Of a stretch of 64,000 nucleotides of DNA, positions 37,276 to 49,504 are shown piece by piece. The stretch lies in contig NC_084663.1 of assembly GCF_028389875.1 (NCBI RefSeq), positions 208,351,876 through 208,415,875 of the forward strand, written 5' to 3'. How positions within the stretch are numbered: position 1 is the stretch's first letter; the number at the start of each line of letters is the position of its first letter. Position numbers and translations under genes: made by a program. Under the pieces are notes generated by a model. It saw only the letters and a program-made list of their open reading frames with translations, was not told the DNA's origin and searched no databases. The stretch comes from Rhea pennata (lineage: Eukaryota; Chordata; Aves; Rheiformes; Rheidae).

Positions 37276-37984
37276 ACACAGCTTGGAAATGTGTGTTTCA
37301 CATCCCCGGGTATCCGGAGCAGGAGCAGGACACCCCATTGCTGTGGTTCCTCTGCCTGTTCCATGGCCTTCTGGAAAGGTACCCACTGAACCTTGACAAT
37401 GAAGTTGCTTTTTCTTTCCGAAAGGGCTCTTCCAGAAATTGCTCTGCTCTCCTCAGTTTTACTTTTCATTTCTGCAAGAATCAGGGTGACAGCATAATCA
37501 CCTGTAGCTGCAGCTTTTCAGGCAAAGCAAAACACAGCTTGTGCTTTCAATAGAGATGCTCTCACACAGGAGCTATCATTCAAGAGCATGGAAGGCATGA
37601 CAGCAGGGTTTAGTCATGTTCAAGACAGACCCCCCTTCCAACAGTCTTTTTTTTTCCTAAGCAAGTCAGCAGGAAGGGCTTCAGCTCTCAGTCTTTGAAG
37701 CCAACAGGAAGAATGCCTCCACAGCCATTGGCTTGCGAGTAAACCCTCATTTTTCTGTTAGACAAAAGAGACTTCCAAAAAGCAGCTTTTATGCTGTGAG
37801 AGCAGCTTACTGGTCAAGCTAACAGAGGAAAAAAGTGAATCCAAAACAAGAAAAGAGAATGCACAGAAGAGCAGCACCATTGCCTCACCAAAGCGCCTGA
37901 TTTCAGGACAGTGAGCCTGGACTCCCCGGGCATGCTCTTACCACAACTAGTAGTGGATAAGGACATCTTTAAACAACTAAGGAA

Positions 37985-38575
37985 AGTCTCTGAATCATAG
38001 GCTATCCTTTTCATCAGGGACTTCAACCTCCACAATGTCTGCTGAAAGAGAAACACTGTGGGACAGAAGCAGTTAAGGAGATTTCTGGAGTATGTCAGGT
38101 ACTGGACTGGACAATCAGGGGTGACACACAGCTGGATCTGCTGTTCACTACCAATGAAGAACTGGTTGGGAATGCAATAATCAATGACACCCCTGTCTGT
38201 ACAGCCCATGAGATAATGGACTTCAAGATCTTGAGGGAGTGAGGAAGGAGCACAGACCCTGGATTTCAAGTGAGTAGAGAGCAGCTTGTTCAGGGAAGAG
38301 ACAGCTGAGATCATACAAGAAGCAGCTTTGAAGGCCCAAAGAGTTTAAGGAGGCTGGCAGCTCCTTTAAGGACAACATCCTCCATGCACAGGAATGATTC
38401 ATCCTGGCACCCAAGAAAGACAAGCAAATGTTTCTGGAGTCCAGCTAGTTAAAAAGGTCATTCTTGGCAGAGTTCCACGGGAAAAAAGGTGGTATACAAG
38501 ACATGGAAGCAGGGATGGGCAGCAAAAGTGGAAGTTACCAAAACTGACCAGGAATGGAGCTTCATCATTTTATGA
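37985..38575 (+). mobile_element. CR1 LINE fragment, endonuclease region, sense, broken
   Basis: Frames on the plus strand, interrupted by stops, match the CR1 ORF2 endonuclease: DFNLHNVC, KRNTVGQKQLRRFLE, then LDLLFTTNEELVGNAI and AHEIMDFKILRE, followed by the SKKSSK-type basic segment. Several stops and frameshifts show it is dead. It lies between the copy-B CCDC81 relics. Confidence 0.8.
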
Positions 38576-38705
38576 GAGAAATTCTAGAACATTGTAGTCA
38601 ACAGTAGACCCCAAGCCCAGCTGGCAGCACAAGCCAGGGAGGGGACCAGCATGTGCACAGCAAGAGCTCTCAATGGAAATGCTCTGCTGGCTTTTAGCAG
38701 GCCAC

Positions 38706-38800
38706 ACAGAAATGTCCCGACCACTCACTCTGTGCAGCTCATAAGCAACCATCACCGCCTACTGTCCCTGTTTGTTGTTCCTCCACGGCCAGACAGCCTG
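38706..38800. repeat. Local duplicate, second member
   Basis: Partner of 37,190-37,275, separated from it by the CR1 endonuclease fragment. Both carry the CCACTCAC...CAGCTCATAA core. Confidence 0.55.
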
Positions 38801-39042
38801 GGCGAGTGTATTTCACTTCAAGGGGGCTTCAGGCCATGGCCTCAGCAGCCAAGGGGAAGAATACTTCTGCTGCTTTGGGCTTTGCAGGGTAAGACCTCCC
38901 TCTTCATGTACAAAAAGAGATGCACATGGAGCAACTTTAACTCTCAGAGAGCATTTCTGGTGAAGATAACACAGTGCATCTGAAGCCCACCTGGGGTGAG
39001 GTAAAGCTGAATGTCTGTGCTGTTTCGAACTGCTTGCCCTAC

Positions 39043-39256
39043 CTGGGCCCGCCCTCTCTCATTCCTTTCCCTCCAAGCCTGGTACTCCATCCACATAGGC
39101 TCTTCCTCCCTTTCCTTCTTGAGCCTCTCCTCTCTTGGGACCCTCACAGACTGTGGGTTCGGTTTGGGGCCTGGCCTTCAAAGACTGCTTGCGCTCCCCT
39201 TCTCCTCCCTTCTTTGTGGAGCTTCCCTGTGGTGGGTCAGATGAGTTCTTTGGATC
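39043..39256 (-). pseudogene. CCDC81-like pseudogene: exons 8 and 9 fused by deletion
   Basis: The minus strand reads SSTKKGGEGERKQSLKARPQ and TVCEGPKR, clearly related to exon 8 of the CCDC81 gene (SSCKKGEEG..., VCDGHKR). It then runs directly into the second half of exon 9 (EERLKKEREEEPMWMEYQAW, ending RGRAQ before gtaggg), with no intron and without the EICYLC start. The junction lies near 39,131 in an AGAGAGGAGAG stretch and puts exon 9 in a different frame, so exon 8 runs to a stop. A deletion through short direct repeats explains it. Confidence 0.7.
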
Positions 39257-39718
39257 CTGAGCAGAAGGAGGATTCATACACATGAGCTTGCAGAACAGTC
39301 AAACTTCCTTTATTGCTATAAAGGGCTCTTCAGCTTAGAACAGCAAATGTTATAGCAGATTTCGGCACAGAGAGTGACTCACCGCCTTTGCCCAATGGAG
39401 CCACCTTCCAGCATGTTTTCCCTGGAGTCCTTGAGTGAGGGCATCCCCAACACCAGCTGGGGTGCCAATCCAACAGGCAAGCTGCAGATCAGGGTCCACA
39501 TCTTTCAGTGATCTGTCCTGTTTTAACAGCCTGTGGACTACCTCACTTCATCTCGCAGTGGGTCTCCAGTCTATCATGCCCATACACACTATCTCTGCAG
39601 TTTAAACCATCCAGTCACAACATTTCCTATATTTCCTGTTGTTGAGCAAGTCTGTGGTGTCACTCATATGCAGCACCTTCCTTGAACTAGTTCCTTTGGG
39701 TTCACTCTGTTTTTTGTG

Positions 39719-39720
<2 letters not shown>

Positions 39721-39750
<30 letters not shown>
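39721..39750. repeat. Poly-T tract (30 T)
   Basis: Uninterrupted run of T followed by GTGTGTG. It may be the tail of a minus-strand retroposed sequence, but no body is recognised beside it. Confidence 0.9.
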
Positions 39751-39751
<1 letters not shown>

Positions 39752-40514
39752 TGTGTGCGGGGAGCTAAGGGGAGGGCAATGTTTGAGGGCATCTGCAGGT
39801 CCCTGCCAGGCCTGTGTCTTAGTTCTGCATTGTACAGTATTTGGAGCTGTGATGCACCCAGGACTTTGCTCTCTGTGGATCAACCCCAGCATGACCCTGT
39901 TTTGGAGGCTACACCATCTCTGAATCTGTTCTTGCCTATGCAGGGGGTCTCTATCCCCTCACACAGAGCCAACAACCTGCAAACACACAAGAGGAGGAGT
40001 TTCTCCCATGGCTTGCGTTCACCACCTGGCTGGCTGCATCAGTAGCACAAGGCACATCTCTGCAGGAACTACCTCTTATCTCTTCTCTGTGCTCAGACCC
40101 ATGAGGATGCCACAAGCCCGAGCCCTATCACTCAGTTGCAGCACCAGCCTCCCTAGGCCAAGCTCAGGCACCCAGATCCAGAGCCTCCCACCAAAGAAGA
40201 GAGGGAGGAATCTAGTCCGCTGCCACACCCTGAACTCTGCTCTCTGCAGAACCAGTGAGTAGGTTCCTTTGCAGTTACAGAGAAGGAGAAAACAACTCCA
40301 GCCTTCTGCAGCCAACATCTGCTCCCTGACACATGCTTGCATGGATCTGGCCTTGGAGCTTCCTTCTGAGAAATGCTCTTTGTGGAACAGCCCACATGCC
40401 GGAAATGGCAGCAGTTCCCTTTCTTGCAGTCTTTTTGCAATTCATTGAAGGCAAAGAGCATAGGCAGCACAAACTGGATGGGCAAACCCTCTCCCCAGGG
40501 CAGACCCCGAACAC

Positions 40515-40558
40515 CAAGGTTGCCTGAGTCCAGGGGAGGGAGCTTCAAGCCATGACCT
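40515..40558 (-). repeat. Third copy of a CCDC81-locus tract
   Basis: GGTTGCCTGAGTCCAGGGGA and CTTCAAGCCATGACCTCC correspond to GATTGCCTGAGTGGAAGGAA and GTCGAGCCATGCCCTCAGC at 29,843-29,895, and more loosely to 38,812-38,845. It indicates at least one more partial copy, cut off by the CR1 fragment that follows. Confidence 0.45.
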
Positions 40559-40561
40559 CCA

Positions 40562-40670
40562 ACTAGACTGCACCTCTGATCACAACCCTCTGAGGTCTGC
40601 CTTTCAGCCAGTTCTCAACTCACCTCACCGTCCACTCATCTAGTCCACACTTCCAAAAGGCTAAGTAGCA
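40562..40670 (-). mobile_element. CR1 LINE fragment, antisense
   Basis: CTGATCACAACCCTCTGAGG, then TTTCAGCCAGTTCTCAACTC and CACCGTCCACTCATCTAGTC match the antisense of the CR1 reverse transcriptase C-terminal region, as in the older element at 14,270-14,360. Confidence 0.65.
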
Positions 40671-40680
40671 TGTACTGCAG

Positions 40681-43600
40681 GAAAGCTTATATATCAACAG
40701 GATTTAAGCACATCCTTAAAAATACATGTATACTATCTTTCCCAAAAGAGTTCCAACCTGATAAAACAGGTGGTCTAATTATACAGTAGATACCTACCAT
40801 CTACTTAATAAAGCAATAGTCACAGAAAAATAAAAGTTTTATTTTGTAATTATAAACTAATTTGCCTCAGCACTGCTCTTAAAGTGAACAGTTCAAGGAT
40901 CTCTGAAGCAGCACATGCAGAAGCCTCTGATTCGATGCCTTCAGTGAATTTCAGAAAAGTTAATTAATTACAGTACGTAAAAACTTGTATGGAGAGCAAA
41001 AATCTAATCTTGACATCTGCTGGACAGAAGGTATCAGTGCTTGGAAATGGAAGCAAGGTGCATTTTATAACAGCAAAGAAAAATAAACTTTGGAACATCT
41101 GACTAAGAGCTGCAGCAAATTCTTCATCACTGGGAAATTTTATGCAAGGCTTGTGATTAGCACCACCAAGGCACCTAATGGTTTGTGTTACATAAGTGGT
41201 CTCATAGATTAGTGCAGTGGTTCCTGTCAGCTTTTCAGTCCAAGAACAGAGCCTTTTTGTCCATGTATGACTTAGTTTGTTTATCATATGAAGCAAGTAC
41301 CATAAAAATCACAGTATTCATCCTGCATGGTGTAACAGGTTGCAAATCGTTTCTGGCGAGGACTGCAACGGACAGAGAGAAATTGCAGGTTAAGGATGAG
41401 ATTTTGATTTTCACTACCAGATAACGAAAGCAAGCCGCTCAACTGAATCACACTTTTTCCCAAAAGAAACCTGAGCTCCCACCTAAATTTCGAACATTTG
41501 CAGTAAACCGACGGTGTGCAGGATTCAGAGTGAACCACTTGAGGGCTCCAGAGGACTTTCATCTGTAGAACTTGCCTGGCTAAGACTGTCCTGTCAGTGG
41601 TACAGCATATTTTGCCAGAGATTTAAACAGGGCATGGATTATTTTTTATTGCTCAATCCTGTACAGGAAAAATCTCCTGTAGGTGTAGAATTTAACAAAA
41701 TCTGAAATTGCTATGTGGCTGCCCTACGGGACTCATTAACAAGTCAAAGAGATTAGATCTCAGGAAGAACACAAGTTGAATATTGTGGGACTTTGAGTTG
41801 CTGTGTATTTTGTATTTTGTGTTCTAATTTGAAGTGAGGGTATTTATAAGCTTCATGTCTACAGCTGATGATATTGGATTTCTCTGTTTTGCTCTCCATT
41901 TTTTTTCCTCTGGAACAGAAAATGGCCTTTACTCCTAAGTTCATCCTTTCCTTTAAAAAAATCATGAGGCAATTTGAAACTAGTGATAAAAGTAGTATAA
42001 ATATACAAGGGAAAGATATTAATATGGCAATATTAATATCTCTTTCAAGCCCAGAAAGGATCACTGTGGCATCCTAATGGGAGACTGAGCCTAGCACTGA
42101 CTGATAGGAAAAACCTTCACTTTTCTTTGTGTTTAGTTAGTCATCCCTCTCCTCTTGTTTAACTAAATGGCATCTTATTTGTAATTCCAGCTGGTATGGA
42201 TTTAGTCAGGGAGAGGAGCTTTTCCCGTAGGATAACACAGTCTTCCTTGCTTGAGAAGGCCAATCTCACCTCAAAGCTGGGGTCTTGTTTGGAGCACCCT
42301 GCGCCACAGTGGGCTGCATCACCAGCGGTTCCCCAGCTTTGCAGTGCCAACACTCACCGAGACTGGACGTTCAGCAAAGGGGATCTGATAACCACAGGGT
42401 CTCTGAGTAATACAGCAGTAAAAAATGTGTCAGGGCAATATTCATCTGCCCAAACTTCTGCTTAAGCCCTTGTGCCTCATGTTTATTGTCAGCTGATGCT
42501 AGACCTTAAGAGCCATCTAGCCAAAAAGACATATTAAGCACAGTTTTGGGTGAGATTCAGGCTATCTAGCCATCACCTTTGTGCCTGCTGGGCATGTTCT
42601 TGCAAACAGCTACCCCATATCAAACCTCCACCCTTTAAGCCATTTTCTGAGGCATCTTAGTCACAAGCCTTGACTTAATGTGCAAATCTGAGACATTTCT
42701 TTTGCTAGCACTTCAAGGATATGCTTGACCTTTCAGTCCTGAAAAGAAAATATTGGTAAAATCAGTAACTAATGACTGACTTTGAATCACTTGTCCCAGA
42801 TAGGTGGATAAAAAAAGAAGCTAAAGGTCTAGCTATTAAACAGAAAGGAATGGTTTTCATTTTCTTCACAGAGCAGCTTGGTCATTAAAATACCTAAAAT
42901 GTAGTAATTGATTTATATTCAATTACTTGAGTGCATAGAAGCAATTACAGCTAATCTTTAAAGCCTAGTTCCACTGTGAAATGTAACTATGCAAAAAAGC
43001 GATTACTTACTAGTTATCCATTGATGAAAAAATGGTGTTAGGAAGATGGAATTTCCCTTTTGTTTAGAATTTCCACCCAGTTTTACCTATTTGATACCTT
43101 CATTGTGTATACTCAGAGCAATAGGCATGTTTACTTTGGACCTAATGAATTCAGCTGTCAAACCACTGACAAGGAAGAGATTGCTGGAGCAGGAGGGACT
43201 TTATCCACAAAAAAATTTATAAAATTGTAGACACTATCTGATAACATTCAGAAAGAGATTTACCTGAGTCCATCTTAACTCAGAGTCACCCCGAAATCAT
43301 ATAGTCAGTGATCAGAAGAGTAAATTGTATTTTCTGTAAACCCTATAGATTTGCTTTGGGAATCTCTTGAGAAGCAATTCACTAGTTCAGTATGAACCTT
43401 GCTTTTAACTGTTTTTTTTTTTTTTTTTAAGAGTGTTTTTCAAGGTGGGCACTAGTTTTTGAAAATGTCACTCTCAGTTTTAATTGAGTCTACATCTTAC
43501 TACATACAGCTACTATCATGAAGGCCTTAACGCAGCTGCATCCCTAAAGAAACACTAGAGATAACTTATAGTTTCAGCAGATCAAAGAGACATAGGAAGA

Positions 43601-46600
43601 GAAGGAAATATTATTATGCATGTCACAGTAACAGAGGATTCAGGATAGCTCTCAAGGCCACCCTGAAGTGTTGTCTCAGCCTGAACCCAGAGTAGACACC
43701 TGAACATACTCATGCCCTGTCTGCTACAGATCCCTGTGCTTTGGCTCTACCTAGGAAGGTCTCAGCAGAAGAGCTGACCCAGCAGATGTAGGCAGCATTG
43801 GATTCAGTTCACATAAATTCCTTCTTTATTTTATAGTGTAACAGAGACCATCTCATGTTTGACAGTTAAGAAAATGAGGAAGGAGGCAAAGCCTTGGCCA
43901 CTGTCTCTTCTGTGCTGCTAACTCGAGCCCAGACACTTCTGTCTCAGATGTGAATTCTTTACATTTGAAGACTGTCTTGGCAACATCAGATTAAAAATAA
44001 CTCACTGTGTTTTCTCCACTGTGCAGGCACATAGAGGGCTCGAGCAGTGGGCCTGTATCTTTTATAAAGCTGAACAAAATGAATCAGTAATGATTACACC
44101 GAGCTTCTACTCAAGAAATAGAAAGTAGCCGTGTTGCCTGTCTGCGGCTAACTCATAAAGATTGTTGTCACCCAGTATCCTAGGTTTAACTCACTGTTTA
44201 TATCTAGGTCTTTGTACACTGCCCATCCTCATACTAGGGCTTCCTCAGCAGCACATTAAAATAAACACGTTTGTTCAAACAGCGTGGCGTGCTGGTGGGC
44301 CAGCTCAGGAAGGTGACTGGTGGAAGATGCCCACTCAGCCACAAATTGAAGGTGTGCAGTATCCTACAGGATGCCCTGAGCAAATGGCAGAGAAGTTGTT
44401 TACCTGACTGCTAATGGGAGAGGTAAAGTCTGTCAGTCTTCCCATTACCACTCCCCAGCCTGGTGGGGAGTCACGGGAATAATTTTTTGTAAGAGTTTCT
44501 ACTGCTGTGCTGTTTTAGGCAGGGGATCTGTTACTTGTTGCAGTAGGTGGACTAGCCATACGAATTTCTGGATGAGAAATGGCACGCTAGTTATCTCATT
44601 GCCTTAGGACAGACTGGTTTGGTAGTAGTGCACCCCAAACTATAGTTGAAGATGGACTTGGGCTATGATCACAGGCAGGAGTAATTAAGGCAGAACGGGC
44701 AAACGGGGACAGTTACCTCTTAATCTACCTCAGCAGGATTTGTCAAAATTACTTATCAGAACCCTAAAACAGAGTAGCAATTAAATGCTGCATACTAAGA
44801 CCAGGGAATGACCATTTAAAATACCAGTATGAGACATCCTGACACACACAACATGCACTTGCAGGGGCACCAGAGCATGGTACTATAAAGCTTGAATCTC
44901 ACTCTCCTTTTCTTTTCACAAATCAATCCATATTTTCACACAGGTCCAACACTGTCAGGGGAGAGTTGGACATGGAGGGAGGGCAGAGTAAAGAGTGTGG
45001 CTTCAGCTGCCTCTCAGGGGTCACGGAGATCTAATAGAGATCCCCATCTCAGAGAAGGAGAGGTGAGGAATGTCTGCATCCTTTTTACTAATGTTGTTCG
45101 TACAACTACATCAGATCATCAAAGATGACTCATTATCACTGATGGTGATACTGTTATTAGAGCAATCCCAAGCTCAGGTCATTAAAAAGTTAGTTTCAAA
45201 AGCCCATCCAAAAAATGAGAGAATCTTTCTATTTCCCTGAAGAGGCTTTGGGAAAGGCCCAGAGTGTTTAAATCACAGAATACTGAAATGTAGTAGTGGC
45301 TATTTGCTGTGAACCCTTTGTTACTCATCAGTACATCATCATTAAAGAAAGGTAGACTCCCTCACCTGAAAAGAGAGCAAAGGTTTCTTGTTCTTCAACA
45401 CGTCCTTTATCATCTTTGACTACATATGAAATATTGTACAGAGTTGTATATGTCTTTCCACCAAAGACTCCAATAAGATCAGATAATATGGGTAAAATAC
45501 ACCAGCAACAAAATGGAATACAATTTATCTGGGGAACTGGATGAAGACTTTGTTAAATTAAATATTTTGATAGTCTGGCATTGATTGAAGTAACTAGAAC
45601 CCACTTTCATTCACTTCTTCTTTTAAGGAAAAAAAAAAAAGTTTAAAAGGCTCAGCTTTAGTTCTTATGGACCAACTCCTTATAAAAGTGCACCAGATAA
45701 ACCAAAACATGCTGTTCAGTTACAGTATCTTTTATTCTTACAGATGCTCAAGATGACACTTTCAGGGTTGCACTGGAGAAAGCGATTTTCCAAAGAACAT
45801 TTGTGACTGAGGCTTTTACGCAACATTTTATGTGCCTAAATGATGAAAGTGGGGAAAACCCCAGCGACAAAAAGAGCCCCCCGCACACGAAGAGCATGGA
45901 AGCTCCAGCTCCAGCAGGTGGCATCCCTCGGTCTGGAAAAGAAGCCATCGCCTCCTCCCCAGGGGGTGCAGCAGGGCCCGCCGCACTCTGTAGAAGTTGC
46001 ACACAAGGTCTTTGTTGGCTCTCGTTGTGGGAAAAACTGTTTAGATGAACCTAGCCTCTGTGAGCTTGCCTCTAGTGTCAGCAGACTGTCCCTACTAGGT
46101 ACTCTTCAAATACATCTCGCAGAAGTATAGTGGTACTTCAATGAACACTGATGGGTTTGTTTTTTTTCTTTTTTTTCTGTGTAAGCTCCTGTAAATGAAA
46201 AATTCCCATTTAAGGCCTTGGACCTTTCACCAGAGTACAGACTAAATTGGAGGTGAAGCAAGACATCTGCAGCCCTTCCTCACTCAGCCTTACTCCTGGC
46301 ACAAGGAGCCTGCCCCAGCTTTGGTTATGTCCGCAGAAGACCCCTTCCAGCCTGGGCAGCGGCTGGACCAAGCTGTGATGCTGCTTTTATACCAGCCCCA
46401 CTCCACCGACTTCCACAAAACTGCTTCTCCCACCGATATGAGAGCAATTCCAGTCCCAAAAGACTCATTCTGTGCTTCTGCACACCTTTACAAGGTGGTG
46501 GATCACCCTTTACAAGGCAGCAGAGCACCCCACTAATGAAAAACAGCACTGGGTCAGATTTGTGGCACATTACAGCTGCTTTGAATAAAAGGGTCTGGCC

Positions 46601-48180
46601 TGTGCAGAACCAAACCGCTCAGTGTTGCTAACGGTACACAGTCTTTTCCAGAGTCTCTTCCTGGAGACCTGTTAGACTTTTTTTCAGGCAAAATCACACT
46701 GAAGTCAGTGAGACACTTGACCGACAGCAAGGTCACCTCGGCAATCAAGACTGTATCCCAGGTTAATATAAAATTGCATATTGAGCTTGTGAAACAAATT
46801 GCTCAGCAAAACAGTGAGAACAGGTTGTTTTTCTCTTAACTGAGAAATTAAAGCCTGCCCCTGCGTTATTCTTGCATTATAAACTCCCCACCCTGGTCGC
46901 TCAGAGTGCTGAAAGCATGCAGCCTTCATGAGCATGGCTCAGGTGAGAAAGCTGGGTGATAAAGTATCGTTACACTAGATGCCTTAGCACAAAACCATCG
47001 ATCTGAAATACCCCGAGCAGCTGTCAATACGTGCTGCAGATCCACATGCTTGAAGCAGTAACTAGACAAAAGAAAAGAAAAAAAACTTACCAACTGAAAT
47101 AATCCTGAAGTCACGTCCTGTCTAGATAATCTAAAACTTAGTTAGGCATACACTACACTTGGACCTGGCAATACACTCCTTACAAATGCAAAACTCCCAC
47201 TCTATTCACTGGGAGATTTGCCAAAGCGAGGAACGCAGGAATGAGTTCACAAAGTAGGACATTGTACAGTCCTCTAAATGAACAGTGGGTCAGGATTAAC
47301 CTAATTTGTAGCTACCTTGGCTGGACTCGCTGCCCATTGTCCCTCACACATGAGCTCTTTAAGCTTAGTTAAATAAACGACAGCAAAATTATACTTCAAA
47401 AGTGCATTTCCGTAACAACATAACAGCTCGGCAGTGTTCAGCTATTAGACGACTGTGGCTGTTTGTCAGTCGTGGCTCCCTTCTGTACCGCTTGTGGAGC
47501 GCCTGGGGAACCTCGGGAGCAAAGATGCAGCGTAAGCTACAGCTTTTGTTGTCTAAGAGCAAAATTAAGCCAATCACGGAAAGAATTATGTCATGGTTTA
47601 TTTCCAAAATACCTTTTATCCCCTCTCCACACAGCTCAATTTCTTGACGCTAACTTTCTTAAATCTGAGTTCATCAACGGAAAAAAAAAGTGTTTCCTTT
47701 CTTACATTTCTTTTAAACGATAGAAGGCACAAGGATTTGTTGTCGCCACAGGCAAAAGCTCAACACTTGTCCATATGGGAATCCCGTTTTAAAAACAAAC
47801 AATCCAATTGGGATTGGCCGGAAGCCAGAGTGCAGGATTGCCTTTTAAGCCTTGCGTCTCAATAGGAAACCTCGGAGTAATTTGATCTGTTTTCATAAAC
47901 GTAACCATTTTCATCCATTGCCTTTGTAGCGTATTACCAGCCCCGTCTTTCTAGTAAGTAAAAGAAACAGCCAGTACAAACGAAGGCAAGAAAACACGAA
48001 CAGCCGGCCATCACGGGTAAAACACAGCATCTGAAAAGATTTAGGGAAAAAAACAAAAAGACAATAACCGCTGGCCTGTCTTAACTTCTGCCAAGAAACG
48101 ATTACAGAGGATGAAGACATGGGGGGAAACGCTAGCACACTGCCGTCCAACAGTAGCACTCATCACAGAGCTTGAATCTA
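40681..48180. other. Intergenic DNA between CCDC81 relics and FAM181B
   Basis: AT-rich, with a T-tract at 43,412-43,428 and no recognised repeat family. Minus-strand open frames at 40,964-41,296 and 41,284-41,562 show no family signature. The only stretch with coding character is at about 45,741-46,048, listed separately. The part from 47,400 to 48,180 lies downstream of FAM181B and may hold 3' UTR or regulatory sequence. Confidence 0.5.
45741..46048 (+). other. Unassigned candidate exon
   Basis: After a good acceptor (TTTTATTCTTACAG) the frame reads DAQDDTFRVALEKAIFQRTF, VTEAFTQHFMCLNDESGEN, then a Pro/Ala/Gly-rich part (SMEAPAPAGGIPRSGKEAIA) and ends WLSLWEKLFR before TGA. The composition looks protein-like, but I recognise no family, no partner exon is seen and the strand is not certain. 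It could be a last exon of an unknown gene, a processed fragment, or chance. Confidence 0.2.
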
Positions 48181-48189
48181 TTGTGTAGC

Positions 48190-48195
48190 TTTATT
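48190..48195 (-). terminator. FAM181B: Candidate FAM181B polyadenylation signal
   Basis: TTTATT on the plus strand is AATAAA on the minus strand, about 510 bases after the FAM181B stop. The position fits a moderate 3' UTR. Unproven without transcripts. Confidence 0.4.
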
Positions 48196-48701
48196 TTATA
48201 GGACCTATCATAGACTCTTTTACATAACTTAAATGATTATCAGATAATCTCCTGTACACAACGACACCGAGCCGCATCGCCTTCCACGCTGTGACACGTT
48301 CCTGAAAGAAATCCAGCAAGAGTCTGCAGGAATCGCACTGCTGGAGTTGCTACAGCACACCTCGTCCAGAACTTAACGCCGCCGATTAACGTATTTGTCA
48401 CTGTAAATTGCTGCTCGCAACATCCTGCGAGACACTGTTAAATTTCAGGATTTGGTAGCAGCGGGGTGTGTGTTTGTTGGTTTTTTTTTTTAGTTTTGCT
48501 CCACTTCATATTTTTTTTCCTTTTTCCCCTCAGTTTTGCGTCCCCGGCTGGAAGCCCGCCGGCGCCGCGGGCCGCCGCAGCAGCTGCCTCGACGCCTCCG
48601 GCGGGCGGCGGGGAGCTGCCCCCGCGGCCGGGTGCCGGGCAGGGAAGCCGCGCGGGCCCGGCCCGGCCCGGCCCGGCCCGAGGCGCCGCCGCGCGCAGGC
48701 C

Positions 48702-49473
48702 CTACAGGCCCGAGTAGGCCGCGCGGTGGTAGCCGTAGTCGTAGGGCAGCTGCGGCGGCAGCGGGCACTCGGGGAAGAAGGGGCCGAAGGCGGCGGCCAG
48801 GTGCCCGCCGGGCTCCTCGGCGGCGGCGGCGGCGGCGGGGGGCGGCTCGGCGGGCGCGTAGAGCGGCGGCGCGGCGGCGGCGGGCAGCGGGCGCAGCGCC
48901 TCGGGCGGCGCCTTCTTGGGCGGGCTCCAGGGCGGCTCGGGGTAGAGCAGCGCGCCGAGCAGCGCCTGCGGGGCGCCGGGCAGCGCCGCCGCCGCCGCCT
49001 CGTAGAGGCCGGGCTCGAGGCCGAGCTCGGCGGGCAGACGGCCGGCAAAGGCGGCGTCGGGCGCGGCGCCGTGCTCGGGCAGCAGCGCGCCGTACTCGGC
49101 GCCCAGCAGCTCCAGGAACTCGGCCGCCTCGGCGCCGCCGCCCTTCTCCGCCTCCCTGGCGCCCGGCGGCGGCGGCGGCGGCGGCAGCGGCGGGGCGCGG
49201 GCGGCGGCGGGCAGCGCCGGCTCCGTGAAGAAGGAGGGCGGCAGGTTGCGGTCCCGCAGCGGCACCTTCCGCCCGCCGCCGCCGCCGCCCTCGGCGCCGC
49301 CGCCCGCCGCGCCCCGCCGCGCCCCGCCGCCCGCCTGGTGCAGCGAGTCGAAGAGCGCGGCGAGGCTGCGGCTCTGCAGGCTGCTGCCCGCCTGCGAGGC
49401 CTCCCGGCGCGCCGCCGCCTTGGCGGGGCAGGGCGCGGCGGGCGGCGGGCGGCCGCGGGCGGGCTCGGGCGCC

Positions 49474-49504
<31 letters not shown>

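Noticed and set aside
39383..39456. Exon-like stretch with AG acceptor and GTGAGT donor in the CCDC81 copy-B region
   Set aside because: The flanking sequence aligns with the intron upstream of exon 8 in copy A, so it is not in an exon position, and its translation does not match CCDC81.
39721..39750. Poly-T tract as the tail of a processed pseudogene
   Set aside because: No intronless gene copy or target-site duplication could be seen beside it.
40964..41562. Two overlapping minus-strand frames of 110 and 92 codons
   Set aside because: They look somewhat protein-like but match no family I know, have no consistent splice structure and are in different frames.
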